From Arthrobacter sp. NicSoilC5 (GTDB taxonomy: Bacteria > Actinomycetota > Actinomycetes > Actinomycetales > Micrococcaceae): a stretch of 64,000 nucleotides of DNA. Shown here in pieces: positions 8,368-16,347 of the stretch (position 1 is the stretch's first letter; each line of letters opens with the position of its first letter). Location: the NCBI RefSeq assembly GCF_019977395.1, contig NZ_AP024660.1, positions 1,736,001 through 1,800,000 of the forward strand. The letters are read 5' to 3'. A program made the position numbers and the translations under genes. The notes beneath the pieces are model-generated. The model had not been told where the DNA came from, ran no database searches, and saw only the letters and a list, made by a program, of their open reading frames with translations.

Positions 8368-10052
8368 CCGCCGACCCGGTCACCGCCCGGGGCACGGCCG
8401 CGGGGAGCATCACCCGGTTCCTGCCCTCCCGGAAGGATTACGCCGGGCTTGCCGGCACCTGGCGTACCGACCTGCTGGCAGGAATCACCGTGGGCATTGT
8501 GGCGTTGCCGCTGGCCCTGGCGTTCGGCGTCAGCTCCGGGGTGGGTGCCGAAGCGGGCCTCATCACGGCGATCGTGGCCGGGCTGGTGGCGGCCGTCATG
8601 GGCGGCTCCCCGGTACAGGTGTCCGGGCCCACGGGAGCCATGGTGGTGGTGCTGGCCCCCGTGGTGGCGGTCCACGGCATCGGCAGCGTCGCCCTTTTGT
8701 CCCTGATGGCAGGGCTGCTGGTCTGCGCGCTCGGCTTCAGTGGCCTGGGCCGGGCCGTGGCCTTCATCCCCTGGCCCGTCGTGGAAGGCTTCACGCTGGG
8801 CATTGCCGCCATCATCTTCCTCCAGCAGGTTCCGCTGGCCACCGGCACGTCCGGCACCCCGGGGCACAACACCCTCCTTGCCGCAGTGGAGGCGGCAGCG
8901 GGCGCTGCCGCCGCGACCGTGGTGCTGACGCTCGCGCTCGTGGCGGGAGTCGCCGTCGTGATGGTCCTGGTGCAGAAGCTGTTCCGCGCCCTGCCGGCCA
9001 GCCTGCTGGCGGTACTCCTGGCGACCGCCGCCGCCGAAATCCTGCAGCTGGACGTCCCCCGGATTGGTGCACTCCCGCATTCCCTTCCGGCACCGTCCCT
9101 CCCCGCCCTGGACCCTGCTTCCCTTGGCAACCTGGCAATGCCCGCCGCCGTGGCTGTCGCCTTCCTGGCTGCCATCGAGTCACTGCTCTCGGCGCGCGTG
9201 GCCGCCGGGATGGCCGGGCCGGACGGCAGGCCCACCGGCCCCTACAGCCCCGACCGTGAGCTGATGGGACAGGGCCTGGCTTCCATCGCGGCCGGCCTGT
9301 TCGGCGGGATGCCGGCCACCGGAGCCATCGCACGGACCGCGGTCAACGTGCGGTCCGGCGCCAGGACCCGCCTGGCCGCAGCGGTGCACGCCATCGTGCT
9401 GCTGGGCATCACCTACCTGGCCTCGGGAATGGTCAGCCGCATCCCGCTGGCAGCATTGGGCGGGGTCCTGATGGTCACGGCAGTACGGATGGTCTCGCGG
9501 CGCACCATCACCGCCATCCTGCGTTCCACCCGGGCAGACGCCGCGGTCTTCGTGCTCACGGCCGTCATCACGGTGGCATTCGACCTCATCGTTGCCATCC
9601 AGATAGGGCTGGCCGCGGCCGCCCTCTTCGCACTGCGGAAATTCGCTTCACTGAGCGGGGTCCAACGCGAGGAGATTCCCGGTCCGCGGTTGGAAGGAGA
9701 CGAACACATCGCAGTTTTCCGGCTGGATGGAGCGATGTTCTTTGGTGCCGCCGAGCGCATCCTCCAGGAGATCAGCCAGGTCAAGGACGTGCAGGTGGCC
9801 ATCATCAGGTTGTCCCAGTTGCGGATGCTGGACGCGACCGGCGCCCACGCCCTGGTGGAGGTCATTTCCGCGCTGGAGCTGCGCGGCATCACCGTTTTGC
9901 TCAAGGGTGTGCGGCCTGACCACCTTGACCTGGTGACCAACGTGGGCGTGATCCGTTCCCTGCGGCACCACAAGCACCTGTTCGACCGGCTCCCGGATGC
10001 CGTGGAACATGCCCGCAGCCACGTGCTGCGGAACGCGGCGGCTAGCGCCTGA
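8364..10052 (+). CDS. SulP family anion transporter with C-terminal STAS domain
   Basis: A 562-residue membrane transporter. The membrane part, about 30-430, starts with LLAGITVGIVALPLALAFG and the family motif QVSGPTGAM. The cytoplasmic STAS domain covers about 450-550, with LRMLDATGAHAL at the position corresponding to the phosphorylatable Ser/Thr loop. SulP members carry sulfate, bicarbonate, molybdate or dicarboxylates, and sequence alone does not decide. It starts with GTG overlapping the arsR stop. The 3' end overlaps the convergent small membrane gene by 11 bases. Confidence 0.92.
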   Translation: MTADPVTARGTAAGSITRFLPSRKDYAGLAGTWRTDLLAGITVGIVALPLALAFGVSSGVGAEAGLITAIVAGLVAAVMGGSPVQVSGPTGAMVVVLAPVVAVHGIGSVALLSLMAGLLVCALGFSGLGRAVAFIPWPVVEGFTLGIAAIIFLQQVPLATGTSGTPGHNTLLAAVEAAAGAAAATVVLTLALVAGVAVVMVLVQKLFRALPASLLAVLLATAAAEILQLDVPRIGALPHSLPAPSLPALDPASLGNLAMPAAVAVAFLAAIESLLSARVAAGMAGPDGRPTGPYSPDRELMGQGLASIAAGLFGGMPATGAIARTAVNVRSGARTRLAAAVHAIVLLGITYLASGMVSRIPLAALGGVLMVTAVRMVSRRTITAILRSTRADAAVFVLTAVITVAFDLIVAIQIGLAAAALFALRKFASLSGVQREEIPGPRLEGDEHIAVFRLDGAMFFGAAERILQEISQVKDVQVAIIRLSQLRMLDATGAHALVEVISALELRGITVLLKGVRPDHLDLVTNVGVIRSLRHHKHLFDRLPDAVEHARSHVLRNAAASA

Positions 10053-10266
10053 GGTTTTTGCGGATCGCCTGGCCGCGCACCACGATGCCCACGACGTGGA
10101 GGACCAGCCCGAGCCCGATGAGGGGCAGGGAAGCCATGGCCAGTGCCTGGTTGCCGCTGGTGTTGCCCACCAGATTCAGGATGATGCCGACGGCGATCAG
10201 TCCCATCGCGCTGAAGACCAGGACTTTGTAGCGGGTGGGCGCGGTGGCCCAGAATTCGTTCAGCAC
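10042..10266 (-). CDS. small membrane protein, DUF3188-like
   Basis: A 74-residue protein with two hydrophobic segments (about 15-35 and 42-63) and a basic end, QAIRKNLRR. Length and pattern agree with the DUF3188 family of small actinobacterial membrane proteins; the assignment is from memory of the family and only moderately sure. No function is known. Its end overlaps the convergent sulP gene. Confidence 0.65.
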   Translation of the reverse strand: MLNEFWATAPTRYKVLVFSAMGLIAVGIILNLVGNTSGNQALAMASLPLIGLGLVLHVVGIVVRGQAIRKNLRR

Positions 10267-10320
10267 CGTCCAAGTCTACCGAGTGCCCGGCCACCCCGGC
10301 GGGCGGGCCGGGCCCCGGTA

Positions 10321-11262
10321 TCAGAACAATGCTTCCTGCACTGCCGGCACCTCTGAGGCATACTCCCCCAGCACGACGGTCCGGGCAGCCAGCTGGGACA
10401 GGTTCACCACGAATTCGGCGTCCGTTCCGTCCAGCCGGGCCAGCGCGTTGGCCCCGCCCAGGGCTGCGATGCTGAAACCGTGCCGCCCCTGGTCCAGGGC
10501 ATGCGGATAGGCGTGGCGGGACGCGCTTCCGTACAGGGCATCAGCATGCGCGGGACGCAGCCACTGCTCCTCCACGGCCTGAAAGCCGTCGACGGCGGTG
10601 CGCGCCAGCAGGGCCCGTACGTCACCGGCGGCGCGGGAATTGGCTTCGTCCACCGCGCCGGCCGGCAGCGGCCGGAGCAGCGCCTCCGCCTTCGCGGCCG
10701 AGCGCACCTGCTGGGTCAGGCCGACGCCGGCCGTCACCAGGTCCTCGAGGACCCGTACCACCCGGCCATCCTCCGCCCTGGCAACATACCTCGCCACTGC
10801 GGCCCCCTGCTCCGCCAGCCGGTTCCACTTCCGCGGGCCGGAGGCCGTTCCCACCTTGGTGGCGCCTCCCGCGAACGTGGCCACGTAGAGCCAGTGTTCC
10901 TGCATCAGGTAGTCCCGCAGGCCGGGGGTCACCCTGCCGCCACGGTGGAAGTCGTGCATCAGGCGGGACTCGTCAAGTACGAAGCACCGCTCGCACTGCT
11001 TGCCCCGAAGGGCCGGGGCGGCGGAGCCGCACAGGATGTGGCGGCGGGAGCCCGCTGACTGGACCTGGACGTGGCCCAGGCAGAACCGGCCGGGTTCCAC
11101 CACCTTGAAGCCGAGCCGGCTGCCCGCCCTGAGGCTGAGCTCCCGGAAGTCCCCCTCGGGTGACTGGAGGCGCAGGACCGGGCCGCCGGCGTCGTCCGCT
11201 GGGGTTGAGGCAGGCGGGCCATCCCAAAAGACCCCGTGGACCAGATAGCGGGTATCGGTCAC
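10321..11262 (-). CDS. DUF2797 domain-containing protein
   Basis: A 313-residue protein with the features of DUF2797: a Cys-rich stretch, HILCGSAAPALRGKQCERC, that could bind a metal, and the conserved block LYVATFAGGATKVGTAS...RLAEQGA. The function is unknown; the Cys pattern suggests a small zinc site. GTG at 11262 is preceded by a good AGGAGA ribosome site. It stands alone between the DUF3188 gene and the CitE-like lyase, all on the minus strand. Confidence 0.82.
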   Translation of the reverse strand: MTDTRYLVHGVFWDGPPASTPADDAGGPVLRLQSPEGDFRELSLRAGSRLGFKVVEPGRFCLGHVQVQSAGSRRHILCGSAAPALRGKQCERCFVLDESRLMHDFHRGGRVTPGLRDYLMQEHWLYVATFAGGATKVGTASGPRKWNRLAEQGAAVARYVARAEDGRVVRVLEDLVTAGVGLTQQVRSAAKAEALLRPLPAGAVDEANSRAAGDVRALLARTAVDGFQAVEEQWLRPAHADALYGSASRHAYPHALDQGRHGFSIAALGGANALARLDGTDAEFVVNLSQLAARTVVLGEYASEVPAVQEALF

Positions 11263-11288
11263 GGGGTCTCCTGAAGTGATGGGTGGCG

Positions 11289-12152
11289 CTACAGCGCGGG
11301 CTGCACCCCAAAGGCTACCGCGAGCTTCATGATCTTTTCGGCGCGGCCCAGGCGGGGCAGGTCGGAGCCGTCACGGATGACGCGCCCGTTGGCTTCGAAG
11401 TCGTTCATGAAGTCGGTGGCCCAGGCGACGTCCGACGGCGTGGGGCTGATGACCTCGTTGATCACCGGGGTCTGGTCGATGGCCAGGCAAAGCTTGCCGG
11501 TCATGCCCATCATCACGGTGATGCCGGTCTGCTCGCGCAGGATGGGGTGGTTGGTGCCGACGGTGGGGCCGTCGATGGGGCCCGGCAGGTTGCCGACGCG
11601 GCTGGCGACGACGAGCTTGGCGCGCGGGTAGGCCATGGCCTCCGGGGTGGCAGCCATGCCCGTGTCGCGGCGGAAGTCACCGGAGCCGAAGGCCAGGCGG
11701 AACGCGCCCTGGGCCTTGGCGATGTGGTTGGCTTCCTCGATGCCGAGCGCGGATTCCACCAGCGGGATCACGGGCGTCTTGCCGTCCATGCGGTGGTAGC
11801 TCTCGGTCACCTGGTCAGCGGATTCGGTCTTGGCGAGCATGACGCCCAGCAGGCCGGGCGTGCCGCGCAGGCCGGCCAAGTCATCGGCCCAGAACGGGCT
11901 GGTGGCGTCATTGATCCGGACCCAGGCCTTACCACCGGCGGTCAGCCAGTCGATGACGTTGTTGCGGGCCTGGTCCTTCTGCGACGGGTCCACCGCGTCT
12001 TCAATATCCAAGATGATCGAATCGGCCCGGGATACGGCCGACTGGTCGAAGAGCTCCGGCTTCATGGCATTGACCAGCAACCAGGAACGGGCGATCTCTG
12101 CAGGGATATTGCGTTCCGGCCTAACGGTTTCGGCGGCGATGGTAGACGTCAT
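11289..12152 (-). CDS. HpcH/HpaI or CitE-like CoA-ester lyase
   Basis: A 287-residue TIM-barrel protein of the citrate-lyase beta-like family. RSWLLVNAMKPELF replaces the usual RSxLFxP entry. LDIEDAVDP holds metal-ligand acidic residues, PLVESALGI carries a conserved Glu, and FGSGDFRRD follows. Members cleave malyl-, citramalyl- or HMG-type CoA esters. No citrate lyase alpha or gamma subunit is nearby, so it is a stand-alone CitE-like enzyme whose substrate is undecided. Confidence 0.85.
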   Translation of the reverse strand: MTSTIAAETVRPERNIPAEIARSWLLVNAMKPELFDQSAVSRADSIILDIEDAVDPSQKDQARNNVIDWLTAGGKAWVRINDATSPFWADDLAGLRGTPGLLGVMLAKTESADQVTESYHRMDGKTPVIPLVESALGIEEANHIAKAQGAFRLAFGSGDFRRDTGMAATPEAMAYPRAKLVVASRVGNLPGPIDGPTVGTNHPILREQTGITVMMGMTGKLCLAIDQTPVINEVISPTPSDVAWATDFMNDFEANGRVIRDGSDLPRLGRAEKIMKLAVAFGVQPAL

Positions 12153-12249
12153 GCTTTCTACAGTATCCGGCCTGCAAGCGGCACGGCGAAGAAAACGGCC
12201 GGCTTGTGAGGATCAATACGAACTAAACGGGTTATGACCGGGCCCTAAC

Positions 12250-12316
12250 GGGAAGCAGGTAGCAGTAAGTGTCGTTATGAGGTTCCATAACGACACTTAC
12301 TGCTACCCAGTTGGGC
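12250..12316 (+). repeat. REP-like intergenic palindrome, copy 1
   Basis: A perfect 22-base inverted repeat (12258-12279 and 12286-12307, starting GGTAGCAGTAAGTG) around a six-base loop, followed by ACCCAGTTGGG. It sits just past the end of the aldo/keto reductase gene. A related palindrome with the same GGTAGC...AAGTG...CGTT...TGA plan and the same flank occurs at 30756, so this is a repeat family and not just a terminator. Confidence 0.8.
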
Positions 12317-12320
12317 GGCG

Positions 12321-13262
12321 TCAGGGGATATTGCTGCCCCGCGCGGTGACCCACAGCTTGTACCAGTCGGCACGGGTCAGCGCCCCGGCCACGCGGGCGG
12401 CGTCCGCGCATGCCCGGATCCGACCCGGATTGACCGTGCCAACGACCGGTGCGATCCCGGCCGGATGCTTCATCAGCCATCCCAGGAGGACGGCCTCGCC
12501 GGAGGCGCCGTATTGGTCCGCAAGCTGCGCCACGAGTTCTGCCGTGGCGGCCCCGGCTGACGTGGGGCTCCCGGGTTCGGCACCGGTGTAGGCGCCGCGG
12601 GCCAGCGAGCCGTACGCCTGCAGGGTGATGTTGTTGCGGGTGCAGTATTCCAGCGTGCCGTGCGGAAAACTGTAGTCCAGGTGTTCCGGGTGGTTGACCA
12701 GGACCTGGCTTTCCAGCCACGCCCGCTTGAGCAGGCTCATCTCCAGCTGGTTGGCCACCACAGGGGTCTCCAGCCGGTCCTGCAGCACCTCGATCTGGGC
12801 AGCGGACATGTTGGACACGCCCAGTTGCCGGACCTTGCCTTCGGCCATGAGCTGTCCGACGGCGGCTGCCACCTCCGCCGGGTCCGCCAGGGGGTCCGGT
12901 CGGTGCAGCAGGAGGATGTCCACGTAGTCGGTCCGCAGCCGGCCGAGGCTGCCGTTGACCCGTTCCAGGATGGCCTCCCGGCTCAGGTCGTAGTGGGTCT
13001 GCAGGCCACGCTCGTTCAGCCGGATGCCGCACTTGGTCTGCAGCCGGATGCGCTCCCGCAGGCCCGGGGCCGCGGCCAGCACCTCACCGAAAACGGCCTC
13101 GGACTTGCCGCTACGGTAGATGTCGGCGTGGTCGAACAAGGTGATGCCCGCGTCCAGGGCGGCCTGGACGGCAGCAGCGGCCTGGTCCACATGGTCAGCC
13201 CCATGCGGCTCGTCAGACCAGCTGCCGCCCAGTCCCATGCACCCGTAGATGACTTCCTGCAT
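12321..13262 (-). CDS. aldo/keto reductase
   Basis: A 313-residue NADPH-dependent (beta/alpha)8 reductase. The catalytic tetrad is visible: Asp and Tyr in LFDHADIY, Lys in LQTKCGIRL, His in ILLLHRPDP. GVSNMSAAQIE and the C-terminal PVVGTVNPGRIRACADA are cofactor-side motifs of the YdhF-like group. The start at 13262 (MQEVIYGCMGLGGSW) is taken from the start of the fold; longer in-frame starts would add a non-homologous tail. It probably reduces aldehydes or ketones of intermediary metabolism; the substrate is unknown. Confidence 0.9.
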   Translation of the reverse strand: MQEVIYGCMGLGGSWSDEPHGADHVDQAAAAVQAALDAGITLFDHADIYRSGKSEAVFGEVLAAAPGLRERIRLQTKCGIRLNERGLQTHYDLSREAILERVNGSLGRLRTDYVDILLLHRPDPLADPAEVAAAVGQLMAEGKVRQLGVSNMSAAQIEVLQDRLETPVVANQLEMSLLKRAWLESQVLVNHPEHLDYSFPHGTLEYCTRNNITLQAYGSLARGAYTGAEPGSPTSAGAATAELVAQLADQYGASGEAVLLGWLMKHPAGIAPVVGTVNPGRIRACADAARVAGALTRADWYKLWVTARGSNIP

Positions 13263-13326
13263 CAGCCCCGGTCCCCCGTCCGGACTCCCTGCTTTGGCAG
13301 TCCCCGGGTGCCCGCGGGCTCCGGGA

Positions 13327-15039
13327 TCAGCGCAGCCATGCGGTGGTGTTGGCCGGCAGCTTGCCGTCCTCCAGCGGGGCACTGCTGACCAGGACCGCAC
13401 CGGCGGGAAGGTCGACGGCGGTGTTCCCGAAGTTGGTCACGGACTGCCACCCGTTGGGGCGCTTGAAGTGCAGGACGTCCGGGTTGCCGTTCTCCACCCA
13501 CTCAAGGTCCTCGTCGGTCAGCAGTTCGCGGCGCAATTTGAGTGCCTTGCGGTAAAGCTCCAGCGTGGAGCCCTCGGTCCCGTCCTGGGCCTCGACGGCG
13601 TACGTGCTGAACCAGTCCGGCTGCGGCAGGTGGGAACCGCCATCGCCGAAGCCGAAGGACGTGCCTTCCACCTTCCACGGCAGCGGCACGCGGCAGCCGT
13701 CACGGCCGATTTCCACGCCCTTGTTGCGGAAGAAGGACGGGTCCTGGCGTTCCGATTCGGGAATCTCGGCCACTTCCTGCAGGCCCAGTTCCTCACCCTG
13801 GTAGAGGTAGGCGGATCCGGGGACTGCCAGCATCAGCAAGGTGGCGGCGCGGGCGCGGCGCTCACCCAGTTCAACGTCCAGCTGGTCCTTGGGGCCGCCG
13901 GCGAGCAGCCAGTCCTTGCCGTCCTGGCCCTTGGCACCGGCCTTCGCCTTGGCCACCTGCGGCAGGCCGTAGCGGGTGGCGTGGCGCACCACGTCGTGGT
14001 TGGAGAACACCCAGGTGGAGGAGGCACCGGTGGCCGCCGCCTCGGCAAGGTTCCGGGTGATGATTTCCTTGTACTCGGCGGCGTCGAAGTCGGCCTGCAG
14101 GAGGTCGAAGTTGAACGCCTGGCCCAGGCCCTGCGGGCTGGCGTAGCGGGCCCGGCGGGTGGCGTGGACCCATGCTTCAGCGACGGCGGTGCGCGGCGGG
14201 TTGTACTCGTTGAACACCTCGCGCCATTCGGCGTAGATTTCGTGGACTTCGTCGCGGTCCCAGAACGGGTGCGTTCCGTCGTCGAATCCGTCCACGCCGG
14301 TGTTGGCGGCGCTCAGTTCTAGCTTGGACAGCAGCGGCTCGGTGAGGTCCTTGGTGAGGGCGTGCGCCACGTCAACGCGGAAGCCGTCCACGCCCCGGTC
14401 CGACCAGAAGCGCAGCGTCTTGAGGAAGTCATCCCGGATTTCCCGGTTGGACCAGTTCAGGTCCGGCTGCTCCTTGGCGAAGATGTGCATGTACCACTGG
14501 CCGGGGGTGCCGTCGGGTTCGGTGATGCGCTCCCAGGCCGGTCCGCCGAACACGGAGTCCCAGTCCGACGGCGGAAACTCGCCGTTGGGGCCCTTGCCGT
14601 CCCGGAAGATGTAGCGGTCGCGGGCCGGGGAGCCCTTCGGGGACGCCAGCGCTTCCTGGAACCACTTGTGGCGGTCGGAGGAATGGTTGGGGACGATGTC
14701 CGCGATCAGCTTGATCCCGGCGTCGTGCAGTGCCTTGGCCATCTCGTCGAAGTCAGCCAGCGTGCCCAACTTGGGGTCGACGTCGCGGTAATCATCGACG
14801 TCGTACCCGCCGTCGGCGAGCGCGGACGGGTAGAACGGGCTGAGCCACACGGCGTCGATACCCAGCGTCTTCAGGTAGGGGACCTTGGCGGTGATGCCCT
14901 TCAGGTCGCCGATGCCGTCGCCGTTGGAGTCGGCGAAGCTGCGGGGGTAGATCTGGTAGACGGAGGCCTGGCGCCACCAGTTGGGGTCGGCCAGACGGTC
15001 AGAGTCGGACAGGGTTGCCAGAGTGGCGGTGGTGGACAA
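13327..15039 (-). CDS. GH13 alpha-glucosidase (oligo-1,6-glucosidase type)
   Basis: A cytosolic glycoside hydrolase family 13 enzyme of 570 residues. The N-terminal WWRQASVYQIYPRSFAD...GDGIGDLKGI is diagnostic. The catalytic triad is seen as the nucleophile Asp in GFRVDVAHAL, the acid Glu in AVAEAWV and the third Asp in FSNHDVV. It likely releases glucose from maltose, isomaltose or related oligosaccharides. The start is a TTG at 15039, the only start codon before the conserved fold. It is divergent from a ROK repressor with a shared palindromic promoter, which suggests substrate induction. No sugar ABC transporter is adjacent. Confidence 0.93.
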   Translation of the reverse strand: MSTTATLATLSDSDRLADPNWWRQASVYQIYPRSFADSNGDGIGDLKGITAKVPYLKTLGIDAVWLSPFYPSALADGGYDVDDYRDVDPKLGTLADFDEMAKALHDAGIKLIADIVPNHSSDRHKWFQEALASPKGSPARDRYIFRDGKGPNGEFPPSDWDSVFGGPAWERITEPDGTPGQWYMHIFAKEQPDLNWSNREIRDDFLKTLRFWSDRGVDGFRVDVAHALTKDLTEPLLSKLELSAANTGVDGFDDGTHPFWDRDEVHEIYAEWREVFNEYNPPRTAVAEAWVHATRRARYASPQGLGQAFNFDLLQADFDAAEYKEIITRNLAEAAATGASSTWVFSNHDVVRHATRYGLPQVAKAKAGAKGQDGKDWLLAGGPKDQLDVELGERRARAATLLMLAVPGSAYLYQGEELGLQEVAEIPESERQDPSFFRNKGVEIGRDGCRVPLPWKVEGTSFGFGDGGSHLPQPDWFSTYAVEAQDGTEGSTLELYRKALKLRRELLTDEDLEWVENGNPDVLHFKRPNGWQSVTNFGNTAVDLPAGAVLVSSAPLEDGKLPANTTAWLR

Positions 15040-15075
15040 GGACTGACCCTTTTCTTCAGTGCGGCTATATTTATA

Positions 15076-15106
15076 TTGAGTCTAAATTTACTTACTCAAG
15101 TATTAT
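15076..15106. promoter_or_regulatory. overlapping divergent promoters on a palindrome
   Basis: TTGAGT (15076-15081) and its complement ACTCAA (15094-15099) form a 6-12-6 palindrome. Each half reads as a -35 element. For the ROK gene, TTGAGT is followed after 19 bases by TATTAT. For the glucosidase, TTGAGT on the minus strand is followed after 18 bases by TATAAA. A repressor bound to the palindrome would block both genes. Confidence 0.6.
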
Positions 15107-15135
15107 CTGGTGCTTTGGACAGGAAGGTCAACAGG

Positions 15136-16347
15136 ATGCCTGAACCGGTTCCCGCTACTCCCCAACTGCTGCGGCGGGTCAGTGCCGGCGCGGTCCTGGA
15201 GTTCATGCGCGCCTCAGGGGCTGTCACCGTCACCGACGTCATGGCAGCGACGGGCCTGACCCGCGCCACCACCATCGCCGTCTGCGAGGACCTGGTCCGG
15301 CGGGGCTGGCTCCTGGAACTGGAAAACCAGCGCGAGTTCGGCGGGTACCGGAAGGGCCGCCCGGCCCGGCGCTTCGAGCTCAATGAGCGGGCCGGCGTGG
15401 TGCTGGGCATGGACATTGGATACTCAAAGGTCACGGTGGTGGTCTCCGATCTCCGGGGTACGACCATGGCCCGGTCCAGCCGCCCCTTCCAGGCCGGCGA
15501 GGTCGGCTCCCGGGAGCGGATCGCCTTCATTGACGGCGTCGCCATGGCCGCACTGCGCTCCGCCGCGACGGATCCCGGGCAGGTGCTGGCCGTGTGTGCC
15601 GGTGTGGCAGCACCAGTGGACCGGCACGGGGAGGTGGTGGCCACGCAGGAGTTCTGGGGACTGTTCGACCTGGGACTGCCGCCGGCACTCAAAGCAGCCC
15701 GTGGATGGACCGTCCTGCTGGAAAACGACGCCAACCTCGCTGCCCTGGGTGACCGGTGGCAGGGGGCCGCCGCCGGCATCGACGACGTCGTGGTGATTTT
15801 GGCCAGTGAACGGCTGGGCTCCGGCATCGTGGAGGGCGGCCGGCTGGTGCATGGAACCCGGGGCAGCGCCGGGGAGCTCGCCTACCTGAACCTGGTAGAA
15901 GGCGTAGGCGATACATACGGCATCGCCCATCTGGCCCGCACGTGGGCCGCCGAAGCGCTGGCCACCGCCGCACCGACGGCCCTCCGGGCCTTCCAGCCCG
16001 GGCGTGTGGAGGCCGAACAGGTCTTCGCAGCAGCAGCCCAAGGCGATGCGGTGGCGTTGGGGATCCTGGACCGGCTGGCGGACAGGATGGCGCGCGTTAT
16101 TGGCACCGTGGCCACCATGCTCAACCCGGAACTGGTGGTGATCGGCGGCGGCGTGGCGGATTCCGCCCACGTGCTCCTGGCCCCGATCAGCGAGCGCCTG
16201 GCCGGGTACACAGCCACCCCCGCCCGCGTGGCAGTATCCCCGCTGGGCGATTCGATCGTGACCGTAGGCGCGGTGCGCCGCGCCCTGGACTACGTGGAGG
16301 GGAATTCCCTGGACCTGGTGCTGGCTGCGGCCGCTACTCCGGCATGA
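15136..16347 (+). CDS. ROK family transcriptional repressor
   Basis: A 403-residue protein with an N-terminal winged helix (about 10-75, TVTDVMAATGLTRATTIAVCEDL) and a C-terminal ROK fold. The phosphate-loop equivalent reads DIGYSKV instead of DxGGTK, and the family zinc motif CxCGxxGC is absent between HGTRGSAGEL and the end of the fold. It should therefore bind a sugar or sugar phosphate without kinase activity. ATG at 15136 follows GGAAGG. Divergent to the alpha-glucosidase, which is its probable target together with itself. The 3' end overlaps the antiporter gene by 14 bases. Confidence 0.9.
   Translation: MPEPVPATPQLLRRVSAGAVLEFMRASGAVTVTDVMAATGLTRATTIAVCEDLVRRGWLLELENQREFGGYRKGRPARRFELNERAGVVLGMDIGYSKVTVVVSDLRGTTMARSSRPFQAGEVGSRERIAFIDGVAMAALRSAATDPGQVLAVCAGVAAPVDRHGEVVATQEFWGLFDLGLPPALKAARGWTVLLENDANLAALGDRWQGAAAGIDDVVVILASERLGSGIVEGGRLVHGTRGSAGELAYLNLVEGVGDTYGIAHLARTWAAEALATAAPTALRAFQPGRVEAEQVFAAAAQGDAVALGILDRLADRMARVIGTVATMLNPELVVIGGGVADSAHVLLAPISERLAGYTATPARVAVSPLGDSIVTVGAVRRALDYVEGNSLDLVLAAAATPA

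Noticed and set aside
14362-15135. Upstream extension of the ROK gene
   Set aside because: The extra frame runs antisense through the alpha-glucosidase coding region and its promoter; ATG at 15136 has a ribosome site and starts the domain.
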